Shown here piece after piece: positions 35,187 to 43,501 of a stretch of 64,000 nucleotides of DNA. The position numbers and the translations under genes are program-made. Source of the DNA: JAYPUA01 sp038133845 (GTDB lineage: Bacteria; SAR324; NAC60-12); contig JAYPUA010000008.1 of NCBI GenBank assembly GCA_038133845.1, forward strand, positions 32,526 through 96,525, in the 5' to 3' direction. The notes below the pieces were generated by a model. The model was not told the DNA's origin and did not search any database. It saw nothing but the letters and a program-made list of their open reading frames with translations. The number at the start of each line of letters is the position of its first letter. Positions within the stretch are counted from its first letter, which is position 1.

Positions 35187-35886
35187 GGGGCAATTGCGGG
35201 ATGTCAGGAGCCTGAGGGTCCCGGTGCTCCAGGCGAGATAGCGCGATCCTCAGTTCCTCCTGCACTTGTGAAGAGGAGGCCTGTTCCAGAACGAACCGGG
35301 CCGTTTTCAAGACCGGGTCCAGCTTCGGGATGCTCGGGAGCGTGTTCAGGTTCAGGTATCGTTCGAAGGCTCGTGCTCGCCCTCCTGATGAGATTTTCCA
35401 CGCTCTCGATTCGTGAGCGAGAGCGCCTGCAGGCTTCCCGGTGCTCAACTCCCAGCAGTTCACACAGAGCTTCATGATCCGGGCGATCTCTTCTCGGAAG
35501 CGCTGGTCCTGAGCGCTGCGGCACTTGGTGCTCTCCCGGGAGCAAGCACTCAGCGCGGACTCAATCTGCTCCAGAGAGAACGGTTTGCGCATGAAGGCGG
35601 CCACGCCCAAGCCCTGCAACTCCGCAGCAACCTGTGGATCCACGTGGCCTGTAGTCAGGATGAAAGGGAACTCGATGCCTCGTTCTCGGGCAATTTTCAG
35701 GAGTTCAAGCCCGCTCATCCCAGGAAGGTGGAGGTCGGTGACGACCGCATCAAACGGCCTCTGTTCCAACTCGGCAAGGGCGGTTTTTGCCTCTGCGGTA
35801 ACGTGAAGATGATGCTTCAGGCTGCGGATGGCCGTGGCCAGGGAGTCGCTGAGGGATGAGTCATCCTCAACCAGGAGAATCCGCAT
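35164..35886 (-). CDS. Response regulator with a novel C-terminal region
   Basis: 240 aa. Residues 1-120 are a standard receiver: MRILLVEDDSSLSDSL, acceptor Asp in DAVVTDLHLPGMSGLELL near residue 50, FILTTGHVDPQV near 80, and the Lys in AFMRKPFSLEQIESAL near 102. No DNA-binding domain follows. The C-terminal 110 residues hold a recurrent-looking pattern: IARIMKLCVNCWELSTGKPA, then LAHESRAWKI, FERYLNLNTLP and PVLKTARFVLEQASSS. This tail looks like a conserved output module I cannot name. It is downstream of the six-haem cytochrome on the same strand, 45 bases away across a UUCG hairpin. Confidence 0.75.
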   Translation of the reverse strand: MRILLVEDDSSLSDSLATAIRSLKHHLHVTAEAKTALAELEQRPFDAVVTDLHLPGMSGLELLKIARERGIEFPFILTTGHVDPQVAAELQGLGVAAFMRKPFSLEQIESALSACSRESTKCRSAQDQRFREEIARIMKLCVNCWELSTGKPAGALAHESRAWKISSGGRARAFERYLNLNTLPSIPKLDPVLKTARFVLEQASSSQVQEELRIALSRLEHRDPQAPDIPQLPLRGADLP

Positions 35887-35908
35887 GGAGCACGCGTGGG
35901 GTGGAGGT

Positions 35909-35924
35909 GGGGCCCGAAGGCCCC
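35909..35924 (-). other. UUCG-tetraloop hairpin after the cytochrome gene
   Basis: On the reverse strand GGGGCC-TTCG-GGCCCC: six G-C pairs closed by the very stable C(UUCG)G tetraloop. It lies 8 bases past the cytochrome stop and 23 bases before the response-regulator start. No U-tract follows, so it may act as an mRNA 3' stabiliser or partial terminator. Confidence 0.6.
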
Positions 35925-35931
35925 GGGGGGT

Positions 35932-37878
35932 TTACTGGAGAGTGATGATGTAGGACGAGATGTTCTTCATGGCAGCCTCATCCAGGCCCATGGACATCGG
36001 GGCCATCTGCTTGCCGTAGACATCATCCGGATGCGCCCCACGGATTCCAGCCTTGAAGTTCGCCAGCTGCCGCGCGATGTACCAGTCCGGGAGCCCGTTG
36101 AGCGCCGGAGCATTCAGCGCCTGGTTGCCCTTGCCATCCGCACCGTGACAGCCCGCGCACAGGGCGTATCCGGCCTGACCGGCTGCAGTGTCGCCGTTCA
36201 GGGTCGCTGCCGCACGGGCTCCGGTGAGTCCGGAGGCATACGCTGCCACAGCGTCCATGTCTGCGGGGCTGAGTGCCATGGACATCGGGGCCATCTGCTT
36301 GCCGTACATGTCATCAGCATGGGCTCCACGAACTCCGCCCTTGAAGTTCGCCAACTGCCGGGAAATGTACCAGGCCTGCTGGCCGGCAAGCCGGGGCGCG
36401 TTGAGAGCCTGGTTGCCTGCGCCATCCGCACCGTGACAGCCGGCACAGGTTGCGTAGAGGGCCTGTCCGTCAGAGGAGCTTGCCACAGCAGCTGTCGCGG
36501 CCGGAGCCTCGGCTGTCGCGGCCGGTGCAGCTTGTTGCACGACCGGAGTCGTGTCAATCTCACCTTCACGCAAGGTCGCGATGTAGGTTCCCAGGTCGAT
36601 GATCGTCTGATCGCTCAGGCCAGCGGCCATCGGGGCCATCTGCTGCCCGTACGTGTCCTTCGGATTGCGACCACGTGCACCATCGCGGAAATGGTGCAGC
36701 TGCCGCGCGATGTACCAGTCCGGAAGTCCGGCCAGCTTGGGAGCATTCAGGGCCTTGTTCCCGGCTCCATCTCCACCGTGGCAGGCGATGCAGGTGGCAT
36801 ACGCTGCGCGCCCCGCCTCCACGCTTCCCTCCAGCGTGGCCCGAGGGTACGGAGCCTGGTAGCCGGCTACGATCGCAGAGACCTCGCTGATGGCCGCCTC
36901 ATCCTGCAGCATCATGGAAATCGGGCGCATCTGCATTCCGTACATGTCGGTCGGATGCACGCCCCGGATCCCGTCCTTCCAGTTCTGAAGCTGCCGGGCA
37001 AGATACCAGTCGTACTGACCCGCAAGACGAGGCGCGCTCAGGCGCTCATTGCCTTGCCCGTTGTTGCCATGGCAGGAGGCACAGACCGCCCAGGACGCAT
37101 CTGCAGATTGGCGGGGGTCGTCGTAAGGCACGTATTCCCCAGTGACCTGATTCATCGCGGCCACTGTCACGGCTTGAGGAGCCTCGGCCGAAGAGGACGT
37201 TGACGCCATCACCGCAGCCTTCTTGACTGCTGTAGGCTTGGGGGGCGTGAGGCCGCTCATCGTCGCCACATAGGCGGCGATGTTGTTGATCTGCTCATCG
37301 TTCAAGGCCATGGCCATCGGGCGCATCTGCTGTCCGTAGGTGTCGTCTGCGCGGACTCCGCGGTAGCCGTTCTTGAAGCTGTGAAGCTGCCGGGCCACGT
37401 ACCAGTCCGGGAGCCCGGCCAGCTTGGGGGCATTCAGCGCCTCGTTGCCCTCGCCGTTGGCTCCGTGGCAGGCCATGCAGGTCGCATAGGAGGTTTGCCC
37501 GGCCGTCGGATCTCCGGCAACGCTTGCAGGCAGAGGAGCCGCCTTCTTGGAGTTGATGTAGGCCACGACGTTGTTGATGTCCTCTTCCGTGCGCAAGGTC
37601 AGCGCAAACGGTTTCATTTGCTGCCCGGTCACGTCGGCATAGTGAGTCCCGCGGACTCCGTCCTTGAAGTGCTGAAGTTGACGGGCCAGGTACCAGTCAT
37701 ACTGGCCACTCAGCCGAGGTGCATCTGAGAGTGTCTTGCCCTGGGCATTTTCTCCATGGCAGTTGACACAGTTCTTGTAGAGCACGGCGCCGCGCTTCAG
37801 ATCTCCTGCGGCCAAGCCAGTATTGGCGATCAAAGATCCTGTCAGAAGCAGGAATCCTGTGATCAGCAAACGTTTCAT
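35932..37878 (-). CDS. Six-haem periplasmic cytochrome c (three c4-like di-haem modules)
   Basis: 648 aa from the ATG at 37878 (a second ATG is just upstream). Signal peptide KRLLITGFLLLTGSLIANT, cleavage near GLA. Six CxxCH sites at residues 37, 134, 266, 363, 478 and 574, each followed about 50 residues later by a Met in a GQQM/GKQM-xPM motif (88, 185, 317, 414, 529, 625), the expected sixth ligand. Spacing is 97, 132, 97, 115, 96: three pairs. Odd domains read RL(S/A)GQ-WYL-RQL, even domains read LAGLPDWY-ARQL. Linkers between pairs are Ala/Pro-rich (SSSAEAPQAV and TPVVQQAAPAATAEAPAAT). It is a triplicated cytochrome c4-like fold, probably electron storage or wiring between the quinol side and the oxidase. 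Confidence 0.92.
   Translation of the reverse strand: MKRLLITGFLLLTGSLIANTGLAAGDLKRGAVLYKNCVNCHGENAQGKTLSDAPRLSGQYDWYLARQLQHFKDGVRGTHYADVTGQQMKPFALTLRTEEDINNVVAYINSKKAAPLPASVAGDPTAGQTSYATCMACHGANGEGNEALNAPKLAGLPDWYVARQLHSFKNGYRGVRADDTYGQQMRPMAMALNDEQINNIAAYVATMSGLTPPKPTAVKKAAVMASTSSSAEAPQAVTVAAMNQVTGEYVPYDDPRQSADASWAVCASCHGNNGQGNERLSAPRLAGQYDWYLARQLQNWKDGIRGVHPTDMYGMQMRPISMMLQDEAAISEVSAIVAGYQAPYPRATLEGSVEAGRAAYATCIACHGGDGAGNKALNAPKLAGLPDWYIARQLHHFRDGARGRNPKDTYGQQMAPMAAGLSDQTIIDLGTYIATLREGEIDTTPVVQQAAPAATAEAPAATAAVASSSDGQALYATCAGCHGADGAGNQALNAPRLAGQQAWYISRQLANFKGGVRGAHADDMYGKQMAPMSMALSPADMDAVAAYASGLTGARAAATLNGDTAAGQAGYALCAGCHGADGKGNQALNAPALNGLPDWYIARQLANFKAGIRGAHPDDVYGKQMAPMSMGLDEAAMKNISSYIITLQ
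35935..37806 (-). repeat. Tandem repeat of three di-haem modules
   Basis: Modules lie at about 37249-37806, 36559-37116 and 35935-36486. Nearly identical DNA recurs, for example the stretch encoding DWYIARQL near 36075, 36712 and 37393. Such repeats are prone to recombination and assembly error, so the copy number should be confirmed. Confidence 0.7.
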
Positions 37879-38219
37879 CATGGTCTCCAATAGGATGGGC
37901 AATTCAAGAAGATGCTTTTGGAGATTCAGGTGTGGCTGTGTGCCCAATTTGTCCTGATCTCAAAACTGCGACAAGCTAACAAGAGTTGCCCTAAACCGCA
38001 ACCCAAACCTCAGCCCGACAGCCCTTTCACAGCCCGGCAAACCCGGCAAGCCAATCTCCGGGCAGCACAACCCGGTTTTCCTGCAACACCTCCTTCTGAA
38101 AAACGGCTTTGCTTTGTAGCTTCAGGGAGATAACTTGATTGTTTGCCTGCAGTGTTGCCTTTTTCCTTTTTTCTTGGCCGGCCTCCGGCCGGTTCTGCCG
38201 CTCATTTCCTTGCTTCTCC
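37879..38219. other. Intergenic region between the cytochrome and ubiE
   Basis: 341 bases between divergent genes. A G-C-rich hairpin GGCCGG-CCT-CCGGCC lies at 38176-38190, preceded by T-rich sequence; it is in the ubiE leader. Promoters must be here but none is convincing. Confidence 0.5.
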
Positions 38220-38942
38220 ATGAGTTACCAACTCCCCCCAGCTCACGAAAAAGCCGCCTACGTTGAGCAAAAGTTTGATGAGATCTCCAAGCAGTATGAT
38301 CGCTTCAACGACCTGATCACCTTTGGGATGCACCGTTACTGGAAACGGTTTGTCGCCCGTCAGGCGGGGCTGCGTCCCGGAGAACGTTGCCTGGACCTGT
38401 GCTGTGGGACCGGAGACATCGCCCGGGCCGTCAAGCGTCTGCGCCCAGAGGTCGAGGTGATTGGCTTGGATTTTGCGCAGGAGATGCTGGACATTGCCGA
38501 ACAGCGCCAGCCTCTTGAACAGGAGTCGATTCGCTACCTGCGCGGGAACGCGATGGATCTCCCGTTTCCGGAGCACCACTTCGATGCCGTCACTGTAGGA
38601 TACGGACTCCGGAACGTCCCGGACCTTCAAGGTGCTCTGCAGGAGATCCACCGAGTGCTGCGTCCCGGAGGGACTTTGGTCAGTCTGGATGTAGGGAAGG
38701 TCCGGGTGCCGGTGGTTGACGCACTCAGCCAATTCTTCTTCTTCCAGATCGTCCCTTGGATCGGCCAGCGCCTGATGCCCGGACAGGAGATGTTCGAGTA
38801 CCTGCCCGAGTCCTCAAAAGCCTATCCGGATCAGGAGACCTTGCGGCGCATCTTGATCGAGGCCGGCTTTCAGGAGGTCCAGATCCACGACTTCGTCTTC
38901 GGGGCCTCCACGGTGCATGTTGCGTCACGGCCCATGAGCTAG
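38220..38942 (+). CDS. ubiE: Demethylmenaquinone/ubiquinone methyltransferase
   Basis: 240 aa; methylates demethylmenaquinone or the ubiquinone precursor. Start at 38220 after a T-rich leader. Motifs: KFDEISKQYDRFNDLITFGMH near residue 20 (typical UbiE start), LDLCCGTGDIARAVKRL near 64 (SAM site), VIGLDFAQEMLDIAE near 86, VTVGYGLRNVPD near 125. Cytosolic, membrane-associated. Which quinone is made cannot be told; the aa3 oxidase fits either. Confidence 0.92.
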   Translation: MSYQLPPAHEKAAYVEQKFDEISKQYDRFNDLITFGMHRYWKRFVARQAGLRPGERCLDLCCGTGDIARAVKRLRPEVEVIGLDFAQEMLDIAEQRQPLEQESIRYLRGNAMDLPFPEHHFDAVTVGYGLRNVPDLQGALQEIHRVLRPGGTLVSLDVGKVRVPVVDALSQFFFFQIVPWIGQRLMPGQEMFEYLPESSKAYPDQETLRRILIEAGFQEVQIHDFVFGASTVHVASRPMS

Positions 38943-39000
38943 CTTGTGCTTTTCTGCGGTCCATCCCATGATTGCAAACGGTCACCCCTTCCGGAGGGAT

Positions 39001-39324
39001 ATGAGACAGCTCATTCTGATTTCTTTCATTGCAGCGACGATGCTGGGGGCCTGCTCCACTCCGCCACCTCGGCCGCTTTCTCCCACTCAGAGGGCCGCGC
39101 TGGCCCTGGAGGCGGCGCACGAGGAGTACCCAGCCAAGATGCACAACTCTCTCATCCCCTACTATCGCTACGAAGAGGATGGATCAAAGAACCTGCAGTT
39201 CATCCCGCGACGCGGTCTGCCGCCGAAGAGCATCTACTTCCCCGAAGACTTCGAGAGCGAAGAGATCCTGCAACGCCGGGACCTGTATCCAAACGACATT
39301 CCCATCAAGAAAGACAACGATTGA
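39001..39324 (+). CDS. Small lipoprotein
   Basis: 107 aa. RLILISFIAATMLGACS-type signal with a lipobox LGAC at residues 17-20; mature part is polar and ends in acidic residues (IPIKKDND). ATG 39001 with GGAGG 5 bases upstream; an upstream in-frame extension is not credible. Not recognised as a known family. The next gene starts at its stop (TTGA overlap), so they are co-translated. Confidence 0.7.
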   Translation: MRQLILISFIAATMLGACSTPPPRPLSPTQRAALALEAAHEEYPAKMHNSLIPYYRYEEDGSKNLQFIPRRGLPPKSIYFPEDFESEEILQRRDLYPNDIPIKKDND

Positions 39325-39794
39325 ACCCAGACTCCTCTGATCGTGAAATTCGAGACATCCTCCGACGCGTGCAGCGCATCGCCGTGGTGGGTGCCTCGAC
39401 CAACTGGAAGCGTCCCAGCTTCTTTGTCATGAAGTATCTCGCCCAAAAGGGATACCGGATGATCCCGGTGAACCCGTCGGCAGCAGGCCAGGAGCTGTTG
39501 GGAGAGACCGTCCGTGCTTCCCTCGCAGAGGCCGGGACGGTAGACATGGTGGAGGTCTTTCGCCGTGCAGAAGAGGCCCCCGGGATTGCTCGAGAGGCCG
39601 TGGCCTGCGGCGCCAAGGTGCTCTGGATGCAGATCGGAGTGGTCAGTGACGAGGCCCGGGAGATTGCGGAGCAGGCCGGGCTGCAGGTGGTCATGAACCG
39701 CTGCCCAAAGATCGAATACTCTCGGCTTTGGGGCGAATTGGGCTGGCAGGGGATCAACACCGGCGTCATTGGCAGCCGACGGAGGCGCGCATGA
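39321..39794 (+). CDS. CoA-binding (YccU-like) protein
   Basis: 157 aa Rossmann protein: RIAVVGASTNWKRPSFFVMK near residues 19-38 and YRMIPVNPSAAGQELLG near 43. Fits the CoA-binding domain family that is similar to succinyl-CoA synthetase alpha; activity unknown. The likely start is TTG 39321, overlapping the lipoprotein stop. Overlaps the next gene ATG by 4 bases. Confidence 0.78.
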   Translation: MNPDSSDREIRDILRRVQRIAVVGASTNWKRPSFFVMKYLAQKGYRMIPVNPSAAGQELLGETVRASLAEAGTVDMVEVFRRAEEAPGIAREAVACGAKVLWMQIGVVSDEAREIAEQAGLQVVMNRCPKIEYSRLWGELGWQGINTGVIGSRRRRA

Positions 39795-41095
39795 AGCCCC
39801 TGCACTCTCTGTACGGTTTCGAGACTCTGGCCATCCACGCCGGGACACCACCGGAGCCCACCACCGGAGCTCGTTCCTTCCCGATCTACCAGACCACCTC
39901 CTACGTCTTCGAGGATGTCGACCACGCGGCTTCGCTGTTCAATCTGCAGGCGCCCGGGTTCATCTACTCCCGGCTGACCAACCCCACGGTCGCGGCGCTG
40001 GAAGAGCGCCTGGCGACTCTGGAAGGCGGACGTGGAGCCACCTGCACCGCCTCCGGGCACTCTGCAGAGGTCCTGGCTTTGTTCCCTCTGATGTCTCCCG
40101 GGATGGAGGTGATCGTGGCCAACAAGCTTTACGGAGGCAGCATCAACCTGATGGGCAAGAGCTTCCGGAAGTTCGGCTGGGAGGCCATCTTTGTCGAAGC
40201 CACTGATCCGGAGGCTTTCCGGCAGGCGGTTACAGGAAAGACCCGGGCGATCTTTGTGGAGAGCCTGGCCAACCCGGGAGGTGTCGTCGTTGACCTGGAG
40301 GCCATCTCCCAAGTCGCTCAGGGCGCTGGAGTGCCGCTGATTGTGGACAACACCATGGCCACTCCTGCGCTCTGCCGGCCCCTGGAGTGGGGCGCAGACC
40401 TGGTGGTTCACTCCACGACCAAGTTCCTCTCGGGGCAGGGCAACGCCGTGGGAGGCGTGGTGATCGACTCCGGAAAATTTCGCTGGTTGCACAACGAAAA
40501 GTACCCGAGCCTGAGCACCCCCTCTCCGGAATATAATGGAATCACCTTTGCCGAGACCTTTGGCGAGGACCTGGCCTACACGCTGTACAGCCACGCCGTG
40601 AGCCTGCGCGACCTGGGCTCGACGCTCTCGCCGTTTCACGCCTGGCTGACATTGAACGGCGTGGAGACGCTGGCCCTCCGGATGGAGCGACACTGCAGCA
40701 ACGGACTCGCAGTGGCCCGCTTCCTGGAACAACACCCTGGCGTGGCGTGGGTGTCTCACGCCGACCTCGAGTCCAGCGAATTCCGCGCCCTTGCCCAAAA
40801 GTACCTGCCTCACGGAGCCGGATCCGTGTTCACTTTTGGCATCAAGGGAGGGTTCGATGCCGGAGTGCGGTTGGTGGAGTCCGTGGAGCTTTTCAGTCAC
40901 GTCGCCAACATCGGAGACACCCGATCCCTGATCATTCATCCCGCCTCAACCACACACCGACAGCTCACCGAAGAGCAGCGCGTTGCCGCAGGAGCCGGCC
41001 CGGAGGTCATCCGCCTTTCCATTGGATTGGAGCGAGTGGACGACCTGATCGGCGACCTGGAGCAGGCGCTGGCAGCAGCACACTCTCCTGATTGA
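39791..41095 (+). CDS. O-acetylhomoserine (thiol)-lyase
   Basis: 434 aa PLP enzyme of the Cys/Met metabolism family; makes homocysteine from O-acetylhomoserine and sulfide (MetY type). ATG 39791 with GGAGG ten bases upstream. Family marks: LAIHAGTPPEPTTGARSFPI near residue 14, TSYVFEDVDHAASLFNLQ near 35, FIYSRLTNPTVAALEERLA near 56, catalytic Lys in VVHSTTKFLSGQGNAVGG near 205. Length and N-terminus are nearer to MetY than to MetB. Linked downstream to a CheY-like gene and an ArsR-methyltransferase fusion. Confidence 0.9.
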   Translation: MKPLHSLYGFETLAIHAGTPPEPTTGARSFPIYQTTSYVFEDVDHAASLFNLQAPGFIYSRLTNPTVAALEERLATLEGGRGATCTASGHSAEVLALFPLMSPGMEVIVANKLYGGSINLMGKSFRKFGWEAIFVEATDPEAFRQAVTGKTRAIFVESLANPGGVVVDLEAISQVAQGAGVPLIVDNTMATPALCRPLEWGADLVVHSTTKFLSGQGNAVGGVVIDSGKFRWLHNEKYPSLSTPSPEYNGITFAETFGEDLAYTLYSHAVSLRDLGSTLSPFHAWLTLNGVETLALRMERHCSNGLAVARFLEQHPGVAWVSHADLESSEFRALAQKYLPHGAGSVFTFGIKGGFDAGVRLVESVELFSHVANIGDTRSLIIHPASTTHRQLTEEQRVAAGAGPEVIRLSIGLERVDDLIGDLEQALAAAHSPD

Positions 41096-41100
41096 GGCAG

Positions 41101-41451
41101 ATGGCTCGGATTCTGCTCATTGAAGACCACTCGGAGTTCCGGGAGACCATTCAGGAGATGCTGAGGCTCGCGGGACATCAGGTCAGCACGGCCATGGACG
41201 GGCGAGAGGGAGTCTCTCTGTTCTCTCAGAACCCCTACGACATTGTCATCACCGACCTGATCATGCCCCAGCAGGATGGGATCAGCGTGATTGTCGCCAT
41301 CCGGCAAAAATCGCCAAACGTCCGCATCATCGCCATCTCCGGAGGAGGCACCATCAACGGGGTCGACTACCTCAAGCTGACCGAGGACCTCGGAGTGGAC
41401 GCCACCTTGGAAAAGCCCTTCCGTGCCAAGCAGCTGTTGGATCTGATTTAG
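41101..41451 (+). CDS. CheY-like single-domain response regulator
   Basis: 116 aa receiver only: ARILLIEDHSEFRETI near residue 2, acceptor Asp in DIVITDLIMPQQDGISV near residue 53, RIIAISGGGTI near 78, and catalytic Lys in ATLEKPFRAKQLLDLI near 104. No output domain. Starts 5 bases after the MetY stop, so co-transcribed; partner kinase not in the window. Confidence 0.88.
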   Translation: MARILLIEDHSEFRETIQEMLRLAGHQVSTAMDGREGVSLFSQNPYDIVITDLIMPQQDGISVIVAIRQKSPNVRIIAISGGGTINGVDYLKLTEDLGVDATLEKPFRAKQLLDLI

Positions 41452-41469
41452 CATCTCTCGTTAGGTCCT

Positions 41470-42465
41470 GTGCATTCCATCATCATCTTTAGCGGGGTTC
41501 TCCTCGGATTCTTCGCGGGCGTTCTGGGAGGAAGCCTGTCCCTCGGGCAGGAGATCCCGGCACTGTTCGGGGTCTTCCTGGACGTGGTCACTCCAGTGTT
41601 CCTGCTGGTCCTCATCGGCTACTTCATCGGACCACGCTTGCAGCTGGAGGCGCGGACACTCTCCCGGGTCTCCTACTTCGTCTTTGTTCCGGCCTTTGCC
41701 TTCAACATCATCGGGACCGCACAGGTGGACCTGAGCCTGATGCTCCGGATGGTGGGAGCCACAATCGGGCTGCAGCTCGGCGTGGCCTTGCTGGGCTGGC
41801 TGGGGGGAAAGGTGTTGCGGCGAAGTCCGGAGCAGACGGCGGCGTTCATCATGATCGCGGTCTTTGGGAATGTCGGGAACTTCGGGCTGTCCCTGATCGA
41901 ATTCCGTTTTGGTCCGGAATCCCGACTCCCGGCGACGGTATTCTTTCTCGCCATCATGATGTCCTCCTTCATCATCTGTGTCGGGGTCGCCAACTGGACC
42001 CGAAGCGGGGGGCTCTCGGCGACGCTGGAGGTCTTCAAGACTCCGGCACTGGTCGCCTTGGTTCCGGCGTTGCTGTTTCAGGTTCTGGATGTTCCGGTTC
42101 CGCTGTTCGCCCAGCGCATGACCGGGCTGCTGGCGCAAGCCATGGTTCCGGTGATGCTGGTGACGTTGGGGGTTCAGCTTTCGGAAGTGCGACAGATTGA
42201 AATCGACTTCAATGTCTGGGTGGCAACTGGGTTGCGTCTGCTTGGAGGACCGCTGATTGCGTTTCTCCTGATGCCCTTGTTCGGGCTGGAGGGGTTGGAG
42301 TCGGCCAGCGGCATCCTGCAGGCGGCGATGCCCGCGGCGGTGCTGGTCTCGATCATTGCACTGGAGTACAACCTGATGCCAAGTTTTGTCACCACTACCG
42401 TACTGGTCTCCACGCTGATGAGCGTGATCACGCTGACGGTGCTGCTCTCGGTGGTTCAGGCTTGA
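41470..42465 (+). CDS. AEC-family transporter
   Basis: 331 aa, about ten membrane segments, Auxin Efflux Carrier (AEC) family of bacterial malonate or organic-acid exporters. GTG start at 41470. Shows paired hydrophobic segments with Asn/Pro-kinks such as FIMIAVFGNVGNFGLSLIEF near residue 125. The last 38 bases overlap the convergent ArsR-fusion gene. Substrate not predictable. Confidence 0.8.
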   Translation: MHSIIIFSGVLLGFFAGVLGGSLSLGQEIPALFGVFLDVVTPVFLLVLIGYFIGPRLQLEARTLSRVSYFVFVPAFAFNIIGTAQVDLSLMLRMVGATIGLQLGVALLGWLGGKVLRRSPEQTAAFIMIAVFGNVGNFGLSLIEFRFGPESRLPATVFFLAIMMSSFIICVGVANWTRSGGLSATLEVFKTPALVALVPALLFQVLDVPVPLFAQRMTGLLAQAMVPVMLVTLGVQLSEVRQIEIDFNVWVATGLRLLGGPLIAFLLMPLFGLEGLESASGILQAAMPAAVLVSIIALEYNLMPSFVTTTVLVSTLMSVITLTVLLSVVQA

Positions 42466-43402
42466 GGCCACAGACCAACAGGACCTGAAACAGCTCCTCT
42501 CGCCTTTGGCTGATGGTCTCCGAATGCAGCAGGTGCAATCCGTAGCACTCCAGCATGGAGATCAGGCTCTGCTCCTGAAATCCGAGCCACTGGTGGTTCA
42601 GTTTTTCCTGAACCCAGTGCTCCTGATGCTCAGCCAACTCCATGATCAGCAGGCGCCCCCCATGCTTAAGCACTCGGGAGGCCTCCTGCAGAGCGCTGTG
42701 AGGGTCCTTGAGGTGGTGCAGGGATTGAGAGAACACGACCACGTCCAGGCTAGCGGTAGGCAGGCTCAGGGCACTGACATCACAGGAGAGGAGTTCGATG
42801 TTGCTCAAGCCCAGGCGTTCCACACGCTGGCGAGCGGCCGAGAGGGCTTCCGGACTGAAATCCACTCCGACCACTCTCTGGGCAAAGCGGGCCATCTCCA
42901 CGGTCAAGGAACCATCTCCACACCCCAGGTCTGCCAGCTCCAGTCCAGATACACAGGCCTGAGCACTCAGCGGCGTCGACTCGATGAGGACCGAGAGCAG
43001 CCTAGACCAGGCATACCAGGACTGTCCAGGCTCCAGCAGTCGCTCGTTGAGCCCGGAGCTTCCCTGCCTGCGGTGACGGAGGACCTCTTCCAGACGGACC
43101 AGATCGCTGTAGGGGTCCGGCAACGAAGCGAGTTGAGCCTGCAGGTAATCCCACAGTTGCCCCAGATCGTCGTCAACCGCTTCTTTTTGCGCCAACTGGT
43201 AGTAGGTCCAGACGCCATCACGCTGTTCCTGAAGCAAACCGATCTTGCGCAGGTGGCTCAGGTGTCGGGAAATTCCGGATTGAGCCATTCCCAGAATGGT
43301 GGTCAACTCACTCACATTCAGAGGCGTTCGGGAGACGAGCACCAGGATTCGAAGGCGGGTCTCTTCTCCCAGCACCCGCAGAGCCTGGGCAATCTTATTC
43401 AT
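42428..43402 (-). CDS. ArsR-family regulator fused to a methyltransferase domain
   Basis: 324 aa. Residues 1-90 are a winged helix of ArsR type (LRVLGEETRLRILVLVSRTP, then MAQSGISRHLSHLRKIGLL). Residues 150-290 are a class I methyltransferase: LELADLGCGDGSLTVEMARF, VVGVDFSPEALSAA, VFSQSLHHLKDPHSALQEA. In proteobacteria such fusions or their relatives (SahR-like) respond to S-adenosylhomocysteine and control methionine-cycle genes. The neighbourhood of MetY supports a similar role by inference. The fused SAM-binding domain may act as the ligand sensor. Confidence 0.85.
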   Translation of the reverse strand: MNKIAQALRVLGEETRLRILVLVSRTPLNVSELTTILGMAQSGISRHLSHLRKIGLLQEQRDGVWTYYQLAQKEAVDDDLGQLWDYLQAQLASLPDPYSDLVRLEEVLRHRRQGSSGLNERLLEPGQSWYAWSRLLSVLIESTPLSAQACVSGLELADLGCGDGSLTVEMARFAQRVVGVDFSPEALSAARQRVERLGLSNIELLSCDVSALSLPTASLDVVVFSQSLHHLKDPHSALQEASRVLKHGGRLLIMELAEHQEHWVQEKLNHQWLGFQEQSLISMLECYGLHLLHSETISQRREELFQVLLVCGLKPEPPRAAPSA

Positions 43403-43501
43403 GCATCTCTCCTTTCACGCTGAGGACTCCGGACTTTCGGAGAATAGCGCACTTTCTCATCAAGACAAGGGAAATTCGGGAGTCCGCCTGTTGAGCAAGC
43501 C

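Noticed and set aside
35896..37203. Long forward-strand open frame with repeats opposite the cytochrome
   Set aside because: It mirrors the cytochrome repeats on the other strand; its protein is His/Arg-rich, without signal or family pattern, and no ribosome site. A shadow frame.
35935..37806. CRISPR-like array from the cytochrome repeats
   Set aside because: Repeats are about 290 bases apart or longer, encode haem domains and have no short fixed spacers.
38176..38190. GGCCGG-CCT-CCGGCC hairpin as a terminator
   Set aside because: The T-rich stretch is before, not after, the hairpin on the forward strand, and the reverse strand has only purines after it; it is inside the ubiE leader.
38946..39320. 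N-terminal extension of the CoA-binding protein
   Set aside because: It runs through the lipoprotein in another frame and looks like random sequence; a TTG start at 39321 fits better.
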